A stretch of 64,000 nucleotides of DNA from Paragordius varius. Taxonomy: Eukaryota; Nematomorpha. A program made the translations under genes and the position numbers. Under the pieces are notes generated by a model. The model ran no database searches, was not told the origin of the DNA, and saw only the letters and a program-made list of their open reading frames with translations. The stretch is taken from positions 620,001-684,000 of the forward strand of contig OZ176058.1 of assembly GCA_964247055.1 (NCBI GenBank), written 5' to 3'. This document shows, in pieces, positions 12,341 through 37,876 of the stretch (positions are counted from its first letter, which is position 1; every line of letters begins with the position of its first letter).

Positions 12341-12601
12341 AAAAAATTCACCCTCGAACAATTTAAATTGACCCTTGAACTTTCAAATTCACCCTCGAAA
12401 AATAAATTATGTGTTTTCGGGCAGCTAATATAACTCTCATCATTATATATCTTTATGGCTCATGGTCTATTATTTTTTCATTATTATGTTAATTTTAAAC
12501 AAAATATTATTTTTTCGAAAATGTATAAAAATATAGGAAACTTTTAATCTTAAAAAACACAATAAATACTTTAGGGTGAATTTGAACTGTAAATGGTATA
12601 T
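12341..12601. mobile_element. MITE family 2 copy
   Basis: The left arm is three iterations of an about 20-bp unit ('aaattcaccctcgaac'). The core follows: 'gtgttttcgggcagctaata', then 'ctttatggctcat', and later 'ttaatcttaaaaaacacaat'. The right arm is 'agggtgaatttgaactgtaa' plus 'atggtat'. The arms are mutually inverted. The family recurs at 19675, 24490, 29357 and 62170. No open frame. Confidence 0.8.
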
Positions 12602-23537
<10,936 letters not shown>

Positions 23538-23569
23538 TGAATGAATGAATAACTTATGCCGGAATCACC

Positions 23570-24135
23570 TGATTTAACATCAGCTGTTTTTTTGCTTTTA
23601 TTTTTTTGCACTAATAATTTACAATTGTTTTAAATATAAATCAATTTCTTATTAAATATCAAAAATTACAAACAATGTCATAGATGTTTTTGATAAATTT
23701 AATAAAATATGGTTTCAAACAGCTGATTTAATACGCTTTTTATGATTATTTTGATTTATTAATAATTTTTGAATTTACAATGACACAATAATTATCAGCT
23801 TATTTTGCTTTTTAGGCATCCTATATATATATTGCTTTTATCTACATTATATTATAGTTTAATAAAGTCACACATAATACTATTCATGATTCTTCTAAAT
23901 GCAATTAATTAACACAAAATAATTTGAATAAACAGCTGATTTAATACGCCTTTTATGATTTTTTAAATTCATTTGATTCTTTTTTGGAAATATTTTTATT
24001 AACATGGCATCTTTTAATAATTAGTATCAGCTGATATCGCTTTTCTTCAGTATCCTATATATATATTGCTTTTAAGTACATTATATTATAATGAAGTCAC
24101 ACGTAATACTAAACTATTCATGATTTTTCTAAATG
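23570..24135 (+). repeat. Tandem duplication in the GAPDH 3' region
   Basis: Units of about 214 bp start at about 23718 and 23932. Each has 'aacagctgatttaatacgc', then 'atcctatatatatattgctt' and 'gtcacac...taata'. Only the first keeps AATAAA (23861-23866) before 'gtcacac'. This may have duplicated a 3' processing region. Confidence 0.75.
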
Positions 24136-24345
24136 CAATAAACAAACCCCATTTTTATTAGTCATGTTTAAATTGTTTCTTCCAAAATGTGCATTTGTGT
24201 ACCCAAAAAATGCCAAAAAGCCCCAATATGATTTTCATGCATTCATTTATTCACATGTGTGCTTTAATTTTTTTTGATTTTATGTAAATGTTCATTACAT
24301 TGCATTGTATTTGATTATTGAGTTTGGTTTTCATTGCTTTTTCTT

Positions 24346-24351
24346 AATAAA
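24346..24351 (+). terminator. Candidate poly(A) signal of GAPDH
   Basis: AATAAA lies about 810 nt after the stop and follows a T-rich, relatively complex segment. An earlier AATAAA at 23861 is equally possible. Confidence 0.35.
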
Positions 24352-24489
24352 TAAATTTTCTTTGGAATTAAATTGTAATTTTTATTGCGATTATTTAAAT
24401 TTTAGTAATCATTTATAGCATTATATATCAGTTACAAATGATATAGTTTACGCCAGAAACAATATTTATTATACCTTAAATGATAAAAA

Positions 24490-24717
24490 TATACCATTTA
24501 CAGTTCAAAATTATGTGTTTTCGAACTAATATAACTCATTATAATATAAAATATATCTTTATGGCGCATATTTTAATATTATTTTTTCAGTATTATTTTA
24601 ATTTAAAACAATAATTATATTAAATATAAGGTAATTTTTAACCTTAATCAAAACATATATTTTATTTGATGTGAATTTGAATTGTTTAAGGGTGTCTTTG
24701 AATTGTAAATGGCATAT
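24490..24717. mobile_element. MITE family 2 copy
   Basis: 'ataccatttacagttcaaaa', the core 'gtgttttcgaactaatataa' and 'ctttatggcgcat', and the right arm 'gtgtctttgaattgtaaatg'. It lies downstream of GAPDH. Confidence 0.8.
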
Positions 24718-24864
24718 CTAGGTTTTTTAAATAATTAGTGGTTAGAAAAAAATATATTCTGTAATATATACAGAGGTCTCTTAATTTAAAATATATAAAG
24801 GGTCAAATAATATTTTTATTTGACAAATACTTATGCCTACTTGACAAAATTGAAATTTTATAGA

Positions 24865-25105
24865 TATTGAAATTATACGGGAATGTAAAATATAAAGACA
24901 AAATTTTTTCAAAAGACAACGATACTTTTTAAAACCTTATTTTTTCCTATATAAGCAATTTCGAAAAATATATAATTAAATGTGTTACTAAAATACATCT
25001 ATATTCCATACTTAGCAATTCCAAATAATGATTTGTATTAATTAATTCAGTATTTAAAAAGTATAGACATTTTAAAAAATATATTTGTCTTTTTATATTT
25101 ATTCA
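24865..25105. mobile_element. MITE family 1 copy, decayed
   Basis: 'tgaaattatacgggaatgta' to 'tttgtctttttatatttatt'. The centre has 'ttaaatgtgttactaaaata'. The termini are eroded. Confidence 0.65.
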
Positions 25106-25159
25106 ATGCCAAATACTCATGATTTAATACAGTATGGACATTTGGAGATGGCTAATTTA

Positions 25160-25428
25160 CAGTAAAAATTGAAACTATACTACGGACAAAACGTAAAAAT
25201 TTAAAGACAAATATTTTTTAAAAGACAACCATACTTTGTAAAACTTAAAAATTAATTATAACAAGCCTAAATATATAATTGATTGCATTAGTAATATATA
25301 TCTCTATTTTATATTTTTCTGTTTTCAACAATGAATAAAAAAATCAAGATTAAAAAAGTATTATTGTCTTTTAGAAAAATATATTTATCTTTATTTTACG
25401 ATTTGTCCGTATAATTTTTAGTTTTACA
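25160..25428. mobile_element. MITE family 1 copy
   Basis: It starts 'cagtaaaaattgaaactata', with the right arm 'gatttgtccgtataattttt' near 25420. The centre is related to the 9678 copy. Confidence 0.75.
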
Positions 25429-25791
25429 CATTTAAATAAAATTAATTTTTTAAATATGGTGAGAAAGGAAAAAATTGTTAAATTTTACCATTGTGTTAAT
25501 TTTACTTACACACTACTGTTCAATTGTCCAACTTTAAAGTATGACTAAAAATGTTCTTACCCTATTTTGATTTAAATATTTCAAAGTCTAATAGTGCTTT
25601 TAGTTTTATGGCTTAATAGTTAAGAGAGTATTTTCTACTTTTGTAGTTATATTTCCATATCGAAATATCGTAAACATAGAATGTTAAATATTATTTATGG
25701 CAGCTTTTTTAAATATTTTGTTATTATAATTTACAGTTTATAAAATGATGGTATTAATATGATATTTTTAGAGAAATCCAATTTTTTTATA

Positions 25792-26035
25792 CAGTAAAAA
25801 TTAAAATTACACGGACAAAAGGTAAAAAAATAAAAATAAATATTTTTTAAAGACAACCATATTTTAAACCTTAATATTAACCTTATAACACTATATTTAA
25901 TTATAATGTAAAATAATTACTTATTTTTGCAGTTTAAAACAATTAGTTATATAATAAATCAGGATCTCTAAAAAGTATGGGGTTGTTTTTTAGAAGTGAA
26001 TATTTTTTATATTTTTGGAGGTCCGTATAATTATC
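25792..26035. mobile_element. MITE family 1 copy
   Basis: It starts 'cagtaaaaattaaaattaca' after TA. The right arm shows 'aaaaagtatggggttgtttt' and 'gtccgtataatta'. Confidence 0.7.
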
Positions 26036-26277
26036 TATTTATTATAATAAATAATATTTAGTTATAAAATGTATCTTTTTGTGCTTTTAGTTTTCATTCT
26101 TACGAAGCATTTAGAAAATTATATTTCTTTTATGGTAATTTATTCAATATCAAATAATCGTAAAATTAACGCGCATGTTAAATATTGTTTTCACCAGAAA
26201 TATTAAAATCGAATGTTTTGGTTTTAATTCATCATAAGATAATATTTGCTTTAAGCTATGTTTTTTAAAGATATCTA

Positions 26278-26278
<1 letters not shown>

Positions 26279-26356
<78 letters not shown>

Positions 26357-26381
26357 ACAAGATTTTAACATAAATAATATA

Positions 26382-26420
<39 letters not shown>
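26279..26420. repeat. (AT)n microsatellite
   Basis: Two nearly pure TA runs (about 26279-26354 and 26384-26420) are separated by about 30 bp. The 73-codon minus frame here, mostly Ile-Tyr, is an artefact of the repeat. Confidence 0.95.
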
Positions 26421-26421
<1 letters not shown>

Positions 26422-26479
26422 CCTAAATTTATTTAACACATATTAATCTTTATTCATTTTTTCAAAAACATCAAAATAA

Positions 26480-27872
26480 AAATTAATTCCGTGAAATATA
26501 GGTTGAAGGAAACGCAAATTTAGGTAATTTTTCGATTTTGTCTTTATATTTTTGAACGTTTTGTCCGTATAATTTCAATTTTTACTCTATATATCCTAAA
26601 TATATTAAACAATATCAAATTTATTTAATTTTTTTGCTAAACACCTGAAAATAAAAATTAATTCCGTGAAATATATTTATTCGCAAGAAATGTTAAAATT
26701 AAATGATTTAGTTTCAAATGATCACAAGATAATATTATATTGATTAAAATATAATTTTTAAACTAAATAAAAAATATATTTATTTTACAAATTAAACAAT
26801 ATTAAAATTATTTCATTTTTTCAAAAAACATCAAAATATCAAAATTAATTCCGTGAAATATATTTACTCACAAGAAATGTTAAAATGAAATGTTTTGATT
26901 TTAAATTTAAAGCTAATATTATTTGCTTTTTAAAGAAATCTAAAACTAAACAAACAATATATAAATTAATTTATTAAACAATATTATATTTATTTATTTT
27001 TCATAAAATTTTTCAAAAAATTAAATTAATCCCGTGAAATATAGGTTGAAGGAAAAGCAAATTTAGGTAATTTTTCAATTTTAAGTGATCATAAGATAAT
27101 ATTATATTGATTAAAAAATATTTCTAAAACTAAATAAAAAATAAATCTAAAACTAAATAAAAAATATATATATCTAAAACTAAATAAATCAAAAAATAAA
27201 TTAAACTAATAAACATTAAATTTATAAAATATTAAATTTATTTTTTAAAAAAACATCATCAAAATAAAAATTAATTCCGTGAAATATATGTTGAAGGAAA
27301 AGCAAATTTAGGTAATTTTTCAATTTTAAATCATCATAAGATAATTTTATTTTGATTAAAAAATAAATCTAAAACTAAATAAAAAAATATATATAACTAA
27401 ATAACAATATTAAATTTATTTATTTTTTTTAAAAAATTCACGGTAATAGTTCAAATTTTAATAAATTTTAGGTAATTTTTCGATTTTTATATTTTTAAAC
27501 GTTTTGTCCGTATAATTTCAATTTTTACTATATATCCAAAATTTATTTAACAATATTAAATTTATTATTTTTCAAAAATTTTTTTTCAAAAAACATCATA
27601 AAAATAAAAATTAATTCCGTGAAATATATGTTGAAGGAAACGCAAATTTAGGTAATTTTTTCGATTTTAAGTGATCATAAGATAATATTATATTGATAAA
27701 AATATAAATCTAAAACTAAATAAAATATATATACATATATATCCTAAATATATTCAATATTAAATTTTTTAAATTTATTCATTTTTTTTCAAAAACTCAT
27801 AAAAATTAAAATTAATTCCGTGAAATATAGGTTGAAGGAAATGCAAATTTAGGTAATTTTTCAATTTTAAGT
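26480..27872 (-). repeat. Tandem copies of the SPCS3 terminal coding end and 3' flank
   Basis: Five fuller copies (near 26486-26541, 27030-27079, 27272-27330, 27611-27664, 27814-27866) and two truncated ones (26663, 26846) repeat the last about 15 codons plus stop of SPCS3 (KLPKFAFPSTYISRN), on the minus strand. Variation is almost only synonymous: Pro CCA/CCT, Thr ACA/ACC, Ala GCG/GCT/GCA, Arg CGA/CGG. Some units also carry a fragment of a MITE family 1 right arm (26546-26597, 27486-27535). Confidence 0.88.
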
Positions 27873-28013
27873 GATCATAAGATAATTTTATTTGCTTCAA
27901 GATATTTTTCAAAGAAACTTAATTTTATATATTCTAAATTTATTTAACAATATTATACTAATTTACTAAATTTATTAAATTTATTTAACATTTATTTTGT
28001 TCAAAAATAAAAA

Positions 28014-29652
28014 TTAATTTCGTGAAATATATGTTGATGGAAACGCAAATTTAGGTAATTTTTCAATCAGGTGATCTAGAACATTCCCTCGACTATCGAG
28101 TTGAAGTCCAGAGGTAAAGATTGGACCTGTGTTGGGTATAACATTCCAATACATGGAAAGCGTGATATTTTTATTTCCGCTAAAATTTTGTAAAAAATAA
28201 AAAAAATAAAAAAATTATAAAATTATTTATAAATTTATATAAAAATTCAAAAAATTTAAAAATATAGATATATGAATTAAAAAAATTATAAAATTAATCA
28301 TTTTTTGTAAATATATAATAAAAAAAATATTAAAACTTTAAAATTTAAGGAAAAATATAAAAAATTAAAATTCAATAAAAATATAAAAATGTTTATAAGA
28401 AAAATTTATAAAACAAAATAAAAATGATTATAAGAAAAATTTAAAAATCCGTTAAAATTTTGTTAAAAACAAAAAAAAATTTTTTATAATTTTTTAAATA
28501 TATAAAGAAAAATTTATAAAAAATGTAAAAATTCAGAAAATATGTTAAATTTTAAATTCAATAAAAATATAAAAAATTTAAAATTCAATAAAAATATAAA
28601 AAATTTATAAAATAACATTCCAATACATGGAAAGCGTAATATTCTTATTTCCGCTGAAATTAAAAAAAAAATATAAAATTAATCATTTTTTGAAAATAAA
28701 TGAATAATTTATAAAAACTATAAAATTATAAAAACTCTAAGAATTTGATGAATTTATAAAAATTTAAAAAATTAACTAAAATTAAAACACAAAACAAAAA
28801 AATTATAAATTATTTAAAATGAAAATTTTGTAAACTGAAAAATTATAAATGAAAATACATGGAAAGCGTAATATTTTTATTTCCGCTAAAAATTAAAAAA
28901 AATTATAAAAATAAATATTTATAAATTTATAATTAAAAAAAACACAAAAAAATTATAAAATTAATCATTTTTTGTAAATATAATTGCAAAAAAAATATTG
29001 AAACTTTAAAATTTAAGGAAAAATATAAAAAATTAAAATTCAATAAAAATAAAATGTTTATAAGAAAAATTTATAAAAACTATAGAAAAATTAATGAAAA
29101 ATTTAAAAAAAACTTTTAAATTTTTAAAAATATGAAAAAATTCAATGAAAATATGAAAAATTTATAAAAATATTACATTAAAAATTAAATGAAAAATATA
29201 AAAAATTTAAAATTCAATAAAAATATAAAAAATTTATAAAATAACATTCCAGTACATGGAAAGCGTAATATTTTTATTTCCGCTAAAATTTTAAAATTAA
29301 ACAAAAAAAAAATATTAAATATTGTAAAAACCGTAAAAAATTATAAAATCTTTAATAATTCAAATTCCTTTAACAATTCAAATTCACCATTAACAGTTCA
29401 AATTTACCCTCGACGATTCGAATTCACCCTTGAATTCAAATTCACCTTAAAATAAATGTGAAATATTTTCTTATAGCGTATTTTATTATTTTTTCTGTAT
29501 TATTCTAATTTTAAACAATGTTTCATTTTACAAAAATATATATAATATAGGTAATTTTAAATCTTAAAAAACACACATAATTTATTTAAGGGGGTGAATT
29601 TGAACTAATTCAATATCTATAAATATATACATATATATATATGTATCTATAA

Positions 29653-29684
<32 letters not shown>

Positions 29685-32600
29685 TAAATAATTTTTTTTT
29701 AAAAAAATATAATTTAAAAAATTTACATTAAACCACCCCGACATCATCCCAAAAATTGTATTTTGGTTCAAATTTTTATTTTAAATCAAAATATATATTT
29801 TTTAAAAAAATAGATAAATTAATAAATTTAAACTATAAAATCAAAAACATAGTAGTATATTATTTAAAAATATTATAAATATTTATTTTTATTAACCTTA
29901 AAATATAATCAAATAACCAAAAACCATCATTTTTAAAAAATTTTTCCAAATTTGAATATAAATACCAAAAAAAATCATTTTTAAATTTTTTTTTGGCTGA
30001 AATAATAAAAAATATTTTTTAACTAATAATATATTTTTTTTAAAAAAAGATTATTTAATTTTTAAAAAATATTCGATAAACTAATATAAATTTTTTTTAA
30101 AAAAAATTATATATTTTTAAATAAATATATATTTTATAAAAAAACTTTTTAAAATAAATATTTTAACATCAAACCACCCTGACCATCATCCCAAAAATAG
30201 TATTTTGGTTTCAATTTCTTAACATTAATAAAAATATATATATATTTAAAAAACTTTTTCTTTATAAAAAAATTATTTTTTATTAAAAAATATTTGTAAT
30301 TTTCAAAATATTTTAATATTTACATTTTTTTTAATATTTTTAACTTTAAAATACAAAAACCAAAAAAAAATATCATTTTTTATAGAATTTTTTTCGATAA
30401 TATAAAATATATAATATATATAATAAATATCTATAAATATATATATATATATATTTTTAAATATATAAATATTTTTAAACCCAAAAATAGTATTTTGGTT
30501 TCAAATTTTTTTTAATTAATAAATATATATATTTAAAAAAATCTATCTTTAATAAAAAAAAATTATTTAATATTATAAAAAATATTTGTATTTTAAATAT
30601 TTATATATATGTTTATAAAAAATTTTATTAACCTTAAAATATTACTCAAAAAACCCTAAAAAATATCATTTTTAAGTAAAAAAATATTTTTTAACTAATA
30701 AAATAAATTTAATATAGTTTTAATTAAAATAAATATATATATTTATATATATATTAAAATACAAAATGACAAAAATATATTAACCTTAAAATATAATCAA
30801 AAAATCAAAAAAATATTATTTAGGAAAAAAATTTTTTTTTTCAAAATATATAAATATAAAACAATTATTCTAAAACTACTTTTAATCAAAAAAATATCAT
30901 TTTTTAAAATATATATATATATATTTAAAAAATTATAAAATTTAAATAATATTTTAAAATAAATAAATATATTTTAAAAATATATATTTTTTAAAAAATA
31001 TAAATATTTTTAAATTAAACCACCCCGACCATCATCCCAAAAATAGTATTTTGGTTTAAAATTTTTTTATTTTATTAAAAAAATATATATTTTTAAAAAA
31101 ATTATTAATAAATTTAATTTAATAAACTATAAAATCGAAAACACAGTAGTATATTAATTTTAAATTTTCAACTTTTTTGTATAAAATTTATTACTAACTT
31201 AAAAATTTACTCAAAAAACCCTAAAATGTTTTTTAAGAAAAAAATTTTTGATAAACTAATATCATTTAAGAAATAAAATTTTTTTTTAGAAAACTTTTTT
31301 AATATATATTTATAAAAATAAATATATATATATATATATATATATATTTAAAATATATATTTTTTTATAAAATTCCAAAAAAAATTACATTAAACCACCC
31401 CGACCATCGTCCCAAAAATAATATTTTGGTTTCAAATTTTTTTATTTTAAATGAATATATATAAAAAATATTTATAATTTAAAATTAAAATATTTACATA
31501 TTTTTGTGTAAATTTTTATTAACCTTAAAATATAATCAAAAAACCAAAAAATATTATTTTTTAAGAATTTTTTTTAAAAAATATATCTATAAATTTTTAA
31601 ATAAAAAATATAATTTTTTATATATATATATATTTTTTAAAAAATATATATTTTTTTTATAAAAATATAAATATTTTTACATTAAACCACCCCGACCATC
31701 ATCCCAAAAATAGTATTTTGGTTTCAAATTCTTAACATCAATAATTGCTTTTTCAATTTTTCCAGTTTGTGGATTTTCGTTTTTTCTTTCAATAATTTTG
31801 TCCCATAAAATGACTTGATTTAATTCCTAAAAAATATTTAAAATTTATTTAAAATTAAATTTTAATAAAAAATAATAATATAAAATATTAAAAATGATAA
31901 AAAATTAAAATAAATATAAAAAAATGATTTTTTTTATGTTGTTTGATCAATAATTTTGTCCCATAAAATGACTTGATTTAATTCCTAAAATATATAAATT
32001 TTTTTATTAAAAACTAAAATTTATTACAAATATTTAATAAAATATATAAATTAATTAAAAATGTTAAAATAAATATAGATATATATATATATATAAAAGA
32101 TTGTAGAATTGTATTAAAATTAATAAAAGTAAATTAAAAAAGTAAAAAATTTAATTAAATATTTAAAAAATTTAATATATATATATATATATATATTTAT
32201 ATTTATTTTTTAAAATTGTATAAAATATATTATATATAAATTGTTTTTTATATAAAAAAAATTTATGCATAAAAATATGTATATTTTTTTATTATTAAGG
32301 AAATAAGTTGTTTTTTTCATAAATAAAATTTATTTTATTTTATTCGATTATTTTGTCCCATAATATGACTTGAATTAATTCCTAAAATAAAATAAAATAT
32401 AAATTTAAAATATTAAAAAAAAATAATTTAATAAAATTAAAAAAGTTTTTTTATTTATATTATATATTTATATATATATAAATATATATATTTAACAAGA
32501 TTATAAAAACTGTATAAAAATTAATAAAAGTAAATTAAAAAGTAAAAAATTTAATTTATTTAAAAAATTTAATATATATATATATATATATTTATTTTTT

Positions 32601-32816
32601 AAAATTGTATAAAATATATTATAGTTTAATAATTTATATTTAAAAAAATATATATAATATATGTATATTTTTTTTAAATTTTTAAGAAAATAAGTTGTTT
32701 TTTCAAAAATAAAATTTTTTTGTCCCATAAAATGACTTGATTTTTCTAAAAAAAATTATAAATTATTAAAATAAAAATTTAATAAATTTAAATATATATA
32801 TATATATAATAAAATG

Positions 32817-32850
<34 letters not shown>

Positions 32851-33172
32851 ATATATAATTTTTATAAAATATGTGGTTTTTCAAAAAATTAAATATTATA
32901 AAAATTTAAAAATGATTAAATATATATGTTTATATATATCTCTAAATTATTAAAAATTTAAATTTAATAAATTAAAAATATAATATATCTAAACTATTAG
33001 AAAAATGTTTTTTTATAAAAACAAAAAAAATAAATTTTTTAAATTGTTTTTTTTTATTGAATAAAATATTATTTCATTCAATAATTTTATCCCATAAAAT
33101 GACTTGTAATTCCTAAAATATTTAAAATTAAATTTTTAATTGAATAAAATGAATTAAAATATTAAATTTTTT

Positions 33173-33214
<42 letters not shown>

Positions 33215-36200
33215 CTCTAAAATAAAAAAAAATCAGGAATAAAAATAATTAGCAATATATATGTATATATATTTCTTAATATTGTAAAAATAATTATTAC
33301 AATATTGTTTAAAAAAATTAATATAATTTTTAATAAATTAATATATATTTTATAAAATATTAATTTAATATAATTTTATTTAAATTAATTATTTTAATAA
33401 AATTAGAAAATAAAATTATTTTTAAAAAATAAATAAATAAAATATCATAAAATTATAAAATCTTAATTAATTAATTTTAATAAAAATTAAAATTCAAAAG
33501 ATATTTATTTATTAATTTTTCAAAAAATAATTTTTAAATTAAAAATTTCCAAAAAAATTTTTATAAAAAAATTTAAATAAAAAATAAATAAAAATATAAA
33601 AAATTAATATAATTAAAAAAAATAAAAATCGAAAATTTGTTAAAATCATAATTAAAATTTTTTTTTATAAAAAATTAAAATAAATTATAATATAATTCTT
33701 ATTAAATTAATTAATTTTAATAAATTAATATAATTTAAAAAAATAAAATATTATAAAAATTAAATAAATAATATTTTAATATATTTTTAATTAAAATAAT
33801 TTTATTTTAGAAAAATTCAAATAAAAAATAATCTTCAAAAAAATACAATTTTTAAAATAAAATATTAAAAAATATTAGCATTAAAATTAAACATAAAATT
33901 AATTAATAAAATCAACAAAATTAATATTTTAAAATGATAAATAAATTAATTAAATTTGTAAATTAATTAAATTTTTTAAAAAAATAAATAAATATTCAAA
34001 TTGATAAATAAAAATTTAATATTTTTAATAAATTTTAATAAATAAATTTATTAAATTTGTAAATTAATTAAATTTATTAATTAATTTAATAAAAAAATAT
34101 TAAAAATAAAATTTTAATAAAAAATTTAAATAAATTACGTTTTGAGGTGTAGTATATTCAGCCACAACATAAACAAATAATTGTTTAACATTCCAATTGA
34201 ACAAAGGATTTAAATCTAAAAAATATAAAAAATTAATAATTTAAAATATTATAAAAAATTAATAAAATATATTAATAATTAAATGATATTTAAGAAATCA
34301 AAAATATAATAGATTTTTAAAATAATGAAAAAATTTAAAATATTTATAAAAATTAAATTATATAATAAAAAATAAAATAAATTTATAAGATATTAATAAA
34401 AAAAAAATTTTAAAATAATAAAATAAAAATTTTTAAAAGAAAAAATCTATAAAATTAAAATAAAATAAAAAATAATAAAAAAAAAATAAAAAAATAATAA
34501 AATAAAAATCTATAAAATTAAGAAAAAACAAAAATCTCTACAAATTTAAAATTATTTACGAGTTTAATATACTTTAACTAATATTTATAATTTTTTTAAA
34601 AAATAATTGAAATATTATTTTAAAAAAAATATTTATATAAAAACATTTAATTTAAATATTTTTAGAAAATTAAAAATATTCAAAAATTAAAAATAAATAT
34701 TGAAATATTACATAATATATTAAACTTGAAAAATTAAAAAATTTAATATAATTAAAATTTTTTTTTTGAAAATTGAAAATAAATTATAATTTTATTAAAA
34801 AAAATGTTTTAAATATTTAAATAAAAATAATTATTTTAAATTAAAATATATTTAAAAAAAACAAATTAATTATCAATTTAAAAAACAACATTATGAAAGA
34901 TTTTACATTTTTTAAAAATTATATTAGGAAAAAAAATTAATTTAATAAATAATTTGGAATCAAAAATATCCAAAAAAAAATAAATTCAAAATCAATATAT
35001 TTTATAGAAAATTAAAAATAAAAATTAAATAATCTATTTAATTTATATATAAATAATAATTTTTTTTAAAAAAAATTGAAAATATATTTTAAAAATGTTT
35101 TTTAAAAAAAACAAATTTAAATATAATTTATTTTTACCTGCTTTAATATTGAGCGTTAGAAATCCCAAATCAGTCAATTCATTATCGCCCGTAAAATCTG
35201 ATAATAAACTTCTAAAAAAAATAAAAAAATTTTAAAAAATATTTAAAAATATTTTAAATTTAAATATTATTTATAAAAATTAAAAATAAATTTATCTTAA
35301 TAAGTATTAAATTTCTATGAAATTATGTAATAATTAAAATTTAAATAAAAAAAATATTAAAAAAAATTAAAAAATATATTTATAATATAAAATAAAATAT
35401 ATAAAAATAAATATATAAAAAATTAATAAATTTAGAAAATTTATAAAAATTAAAAAATAAACATATATATATTGAATTTATAATAACCTTCTAAAAAAAT
35501 AAAAAATATTTTAATAAAAAATTGGTAGAAATTAATAAATATTAATAAAATAGCATATAAATAAAAAAACTTAATTATAAAAATAAAAAATCTGATAATA
35601 AACTTCCAAAAAAAATTAAAATATTTAAAATTTAAAAATAATTTAAAATTAAATAATACATATAAAAAATATATTACAAATAAATTTTTTTTTAAATTTA
35701 ATATTATTTATAAAAAATATATTAAAAATAAATTTTTTTTAAAATTTAATATTATTTTATAAGAAAAATATTTAAAAATATATAAAATATTTAAAAATAT
35801 ATAAAATATTTAAAAAATAATAAAAAATTAAAAAAACATATATAAATAATTAAAAATGTTATAAACATATTAAGAAATATTCAAATGTTAAAATAAATAA
35901 ATTAAAAAATTATAAAAAATAAAATATATAAATATAATATTTTAAATACCAATATTTTTTATATTTTATAAACCATTTTTTTTCAAAGTTTTAAAATATA
36001 TTTCAAAAGTATTTCAAACTTATTAAAAATCATTAATCAATATTTCACTAAAATTCTAGAATTTTTAATAAAACTTTTTAAAAACTCTTTTATTACCAAA
36101 TATCAATATTTATAAACCATTTTTTTTCAAACTTTAAAAATATATTTCAAAGTATTTAAAAAAATAAAATATTTCAAAATATAATCAAATAAATTCAATA

Positions 36201-37840
36201 ATTTTTTTTAAAGGAAAAAAAACTTTTTATAAATAACTCTTCTATTAAAAATATAATATAATTAAAATTTTATAAAAATTTTTTGCAAACTCTAAAATTA
36301 CATCTCAAAAGTATTTCAAACTTTAAAAATATATTTCAAATTTATCTTTTCAAAATATTACAAAAAACTTTTATAAACTGTACTATTAAAAAATAATATT
36401 TTTTACGTCTAAAATTAATCTATAAACTCTTCTATTTAAAATATACATTGTAAATTACTATTTTATAAACTTTTTATAATCTTTAATAAACAAAATTTTT
36501 CTAATAAATCGAAATTTTTCAAAAAAATCTAAATTTTTAAAATAAAAAAATTTTATAAACACTATTAACAAATATTTTTTTTATATTTACAACTCTATAT
36601 TTTCAAAAAAAAATCAAATTTTAAACTTTTTTATTTCAAAAATCTAATTTTATAAATCAAACTTTGAAAAATTCATTTCATAAGTATTGCAAACTTAAAA
36701 ATATATCTCAAAATCCAAAAAATCTAAAAAATATTTTTAAACCTAAATAATTCAAAAAAACTTTTTATAAACTATTCTATTAAAAATACATCTTAAAAGT
36801 ATTTCAAACTTTTTATAAACCATTTTTTTTCAAACTTTATAAAAACTTTTTTTTTCAAACATTAAAAATAATATATTAATAACAGAACTTTTTATATTTA
36901 ATCTATATAAATATATCTAGAAAATCTAAATTTATAAATCAAACTTGAAAAATTCTCAAAAGTATTTCATACAAAAATATGTCTTAATATCTAAAAAATC
37001 TAAAAAAATATTTATAAAATTTCTAATATTTCAAATTTCAAATTTTTTCAAAGCTAAATAAAATTATTCTTACACTGATAAGCAGCATTAAATTAAGCTT
37101 TTTATTAACATTTTATAATCTTTTTTTTATTTCAAACTTTAAAATACTTAAAATATTTCAAACTCATCAAAATATATCAATCGATATTTCACTAAAATTC
37201 TAGAATTTATAAACTTTTTTTTTAATAAATTTACAACTATAGTTTAGAAAATACTCAAATTACTTTTATAAATTTTAAACTTTATAAATTTTTATTTTAA
37301 ACTCTTATGATATAGCTCAAAAGTATTCCAATAAAACTTTTTATAAATTCTATTAAAAATACATCTCAAAAGTATTTCAAACTTTTTATAAACCATTTTT
37401 TTCAAACTTTAAACTTTTCTAATTAAAAACAAAAACTTTTAAATCTTTATAAATACAAATATAAAATCAAAACTATTCTAAAAATTAATTTCCAAAATAT
37501 TTAAATTTTCAAATCACTTTTTTTCAAAATATTTGAAAATTTAAAATAATTTCAAATTTTAAACTTTTTTTAAAAATATATTTCAAAAATATTTACAACT
37601 AAGATTCTAGTTAAAAAACTAATCTTTTCAAAAACATTTCAAAAAAAAAAAATTTATTTCAAAAAATCAAATAATTCTAGAAAATTCTAAATAAAATTCT
37701 TACACAGATAAGCGGTCCGCATTAATTTTAACGGGTTGGTCCGTCATAACTGAGGCCGAATAATTATTTTTTATGAAAACCAAAAAAATTTATTTTTTTA
37801 TAAAAAAAGTAAAAATCAATGAATATTTTATAAAATTCTA

Positions 37841-37876
<36 letters not shown>

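Noticed and set aside
26150-26371. Minus-strand frame rich in Ile-Tyr
   Set aside because: It is translation of an (AT)n microsatellite.
26480-29290. CRISPR-like array because of regularly spaced repeats
   Set aside because: The repeats are copies of SPCS3 coding ends with intronic spacers in a eukaryotic gene.
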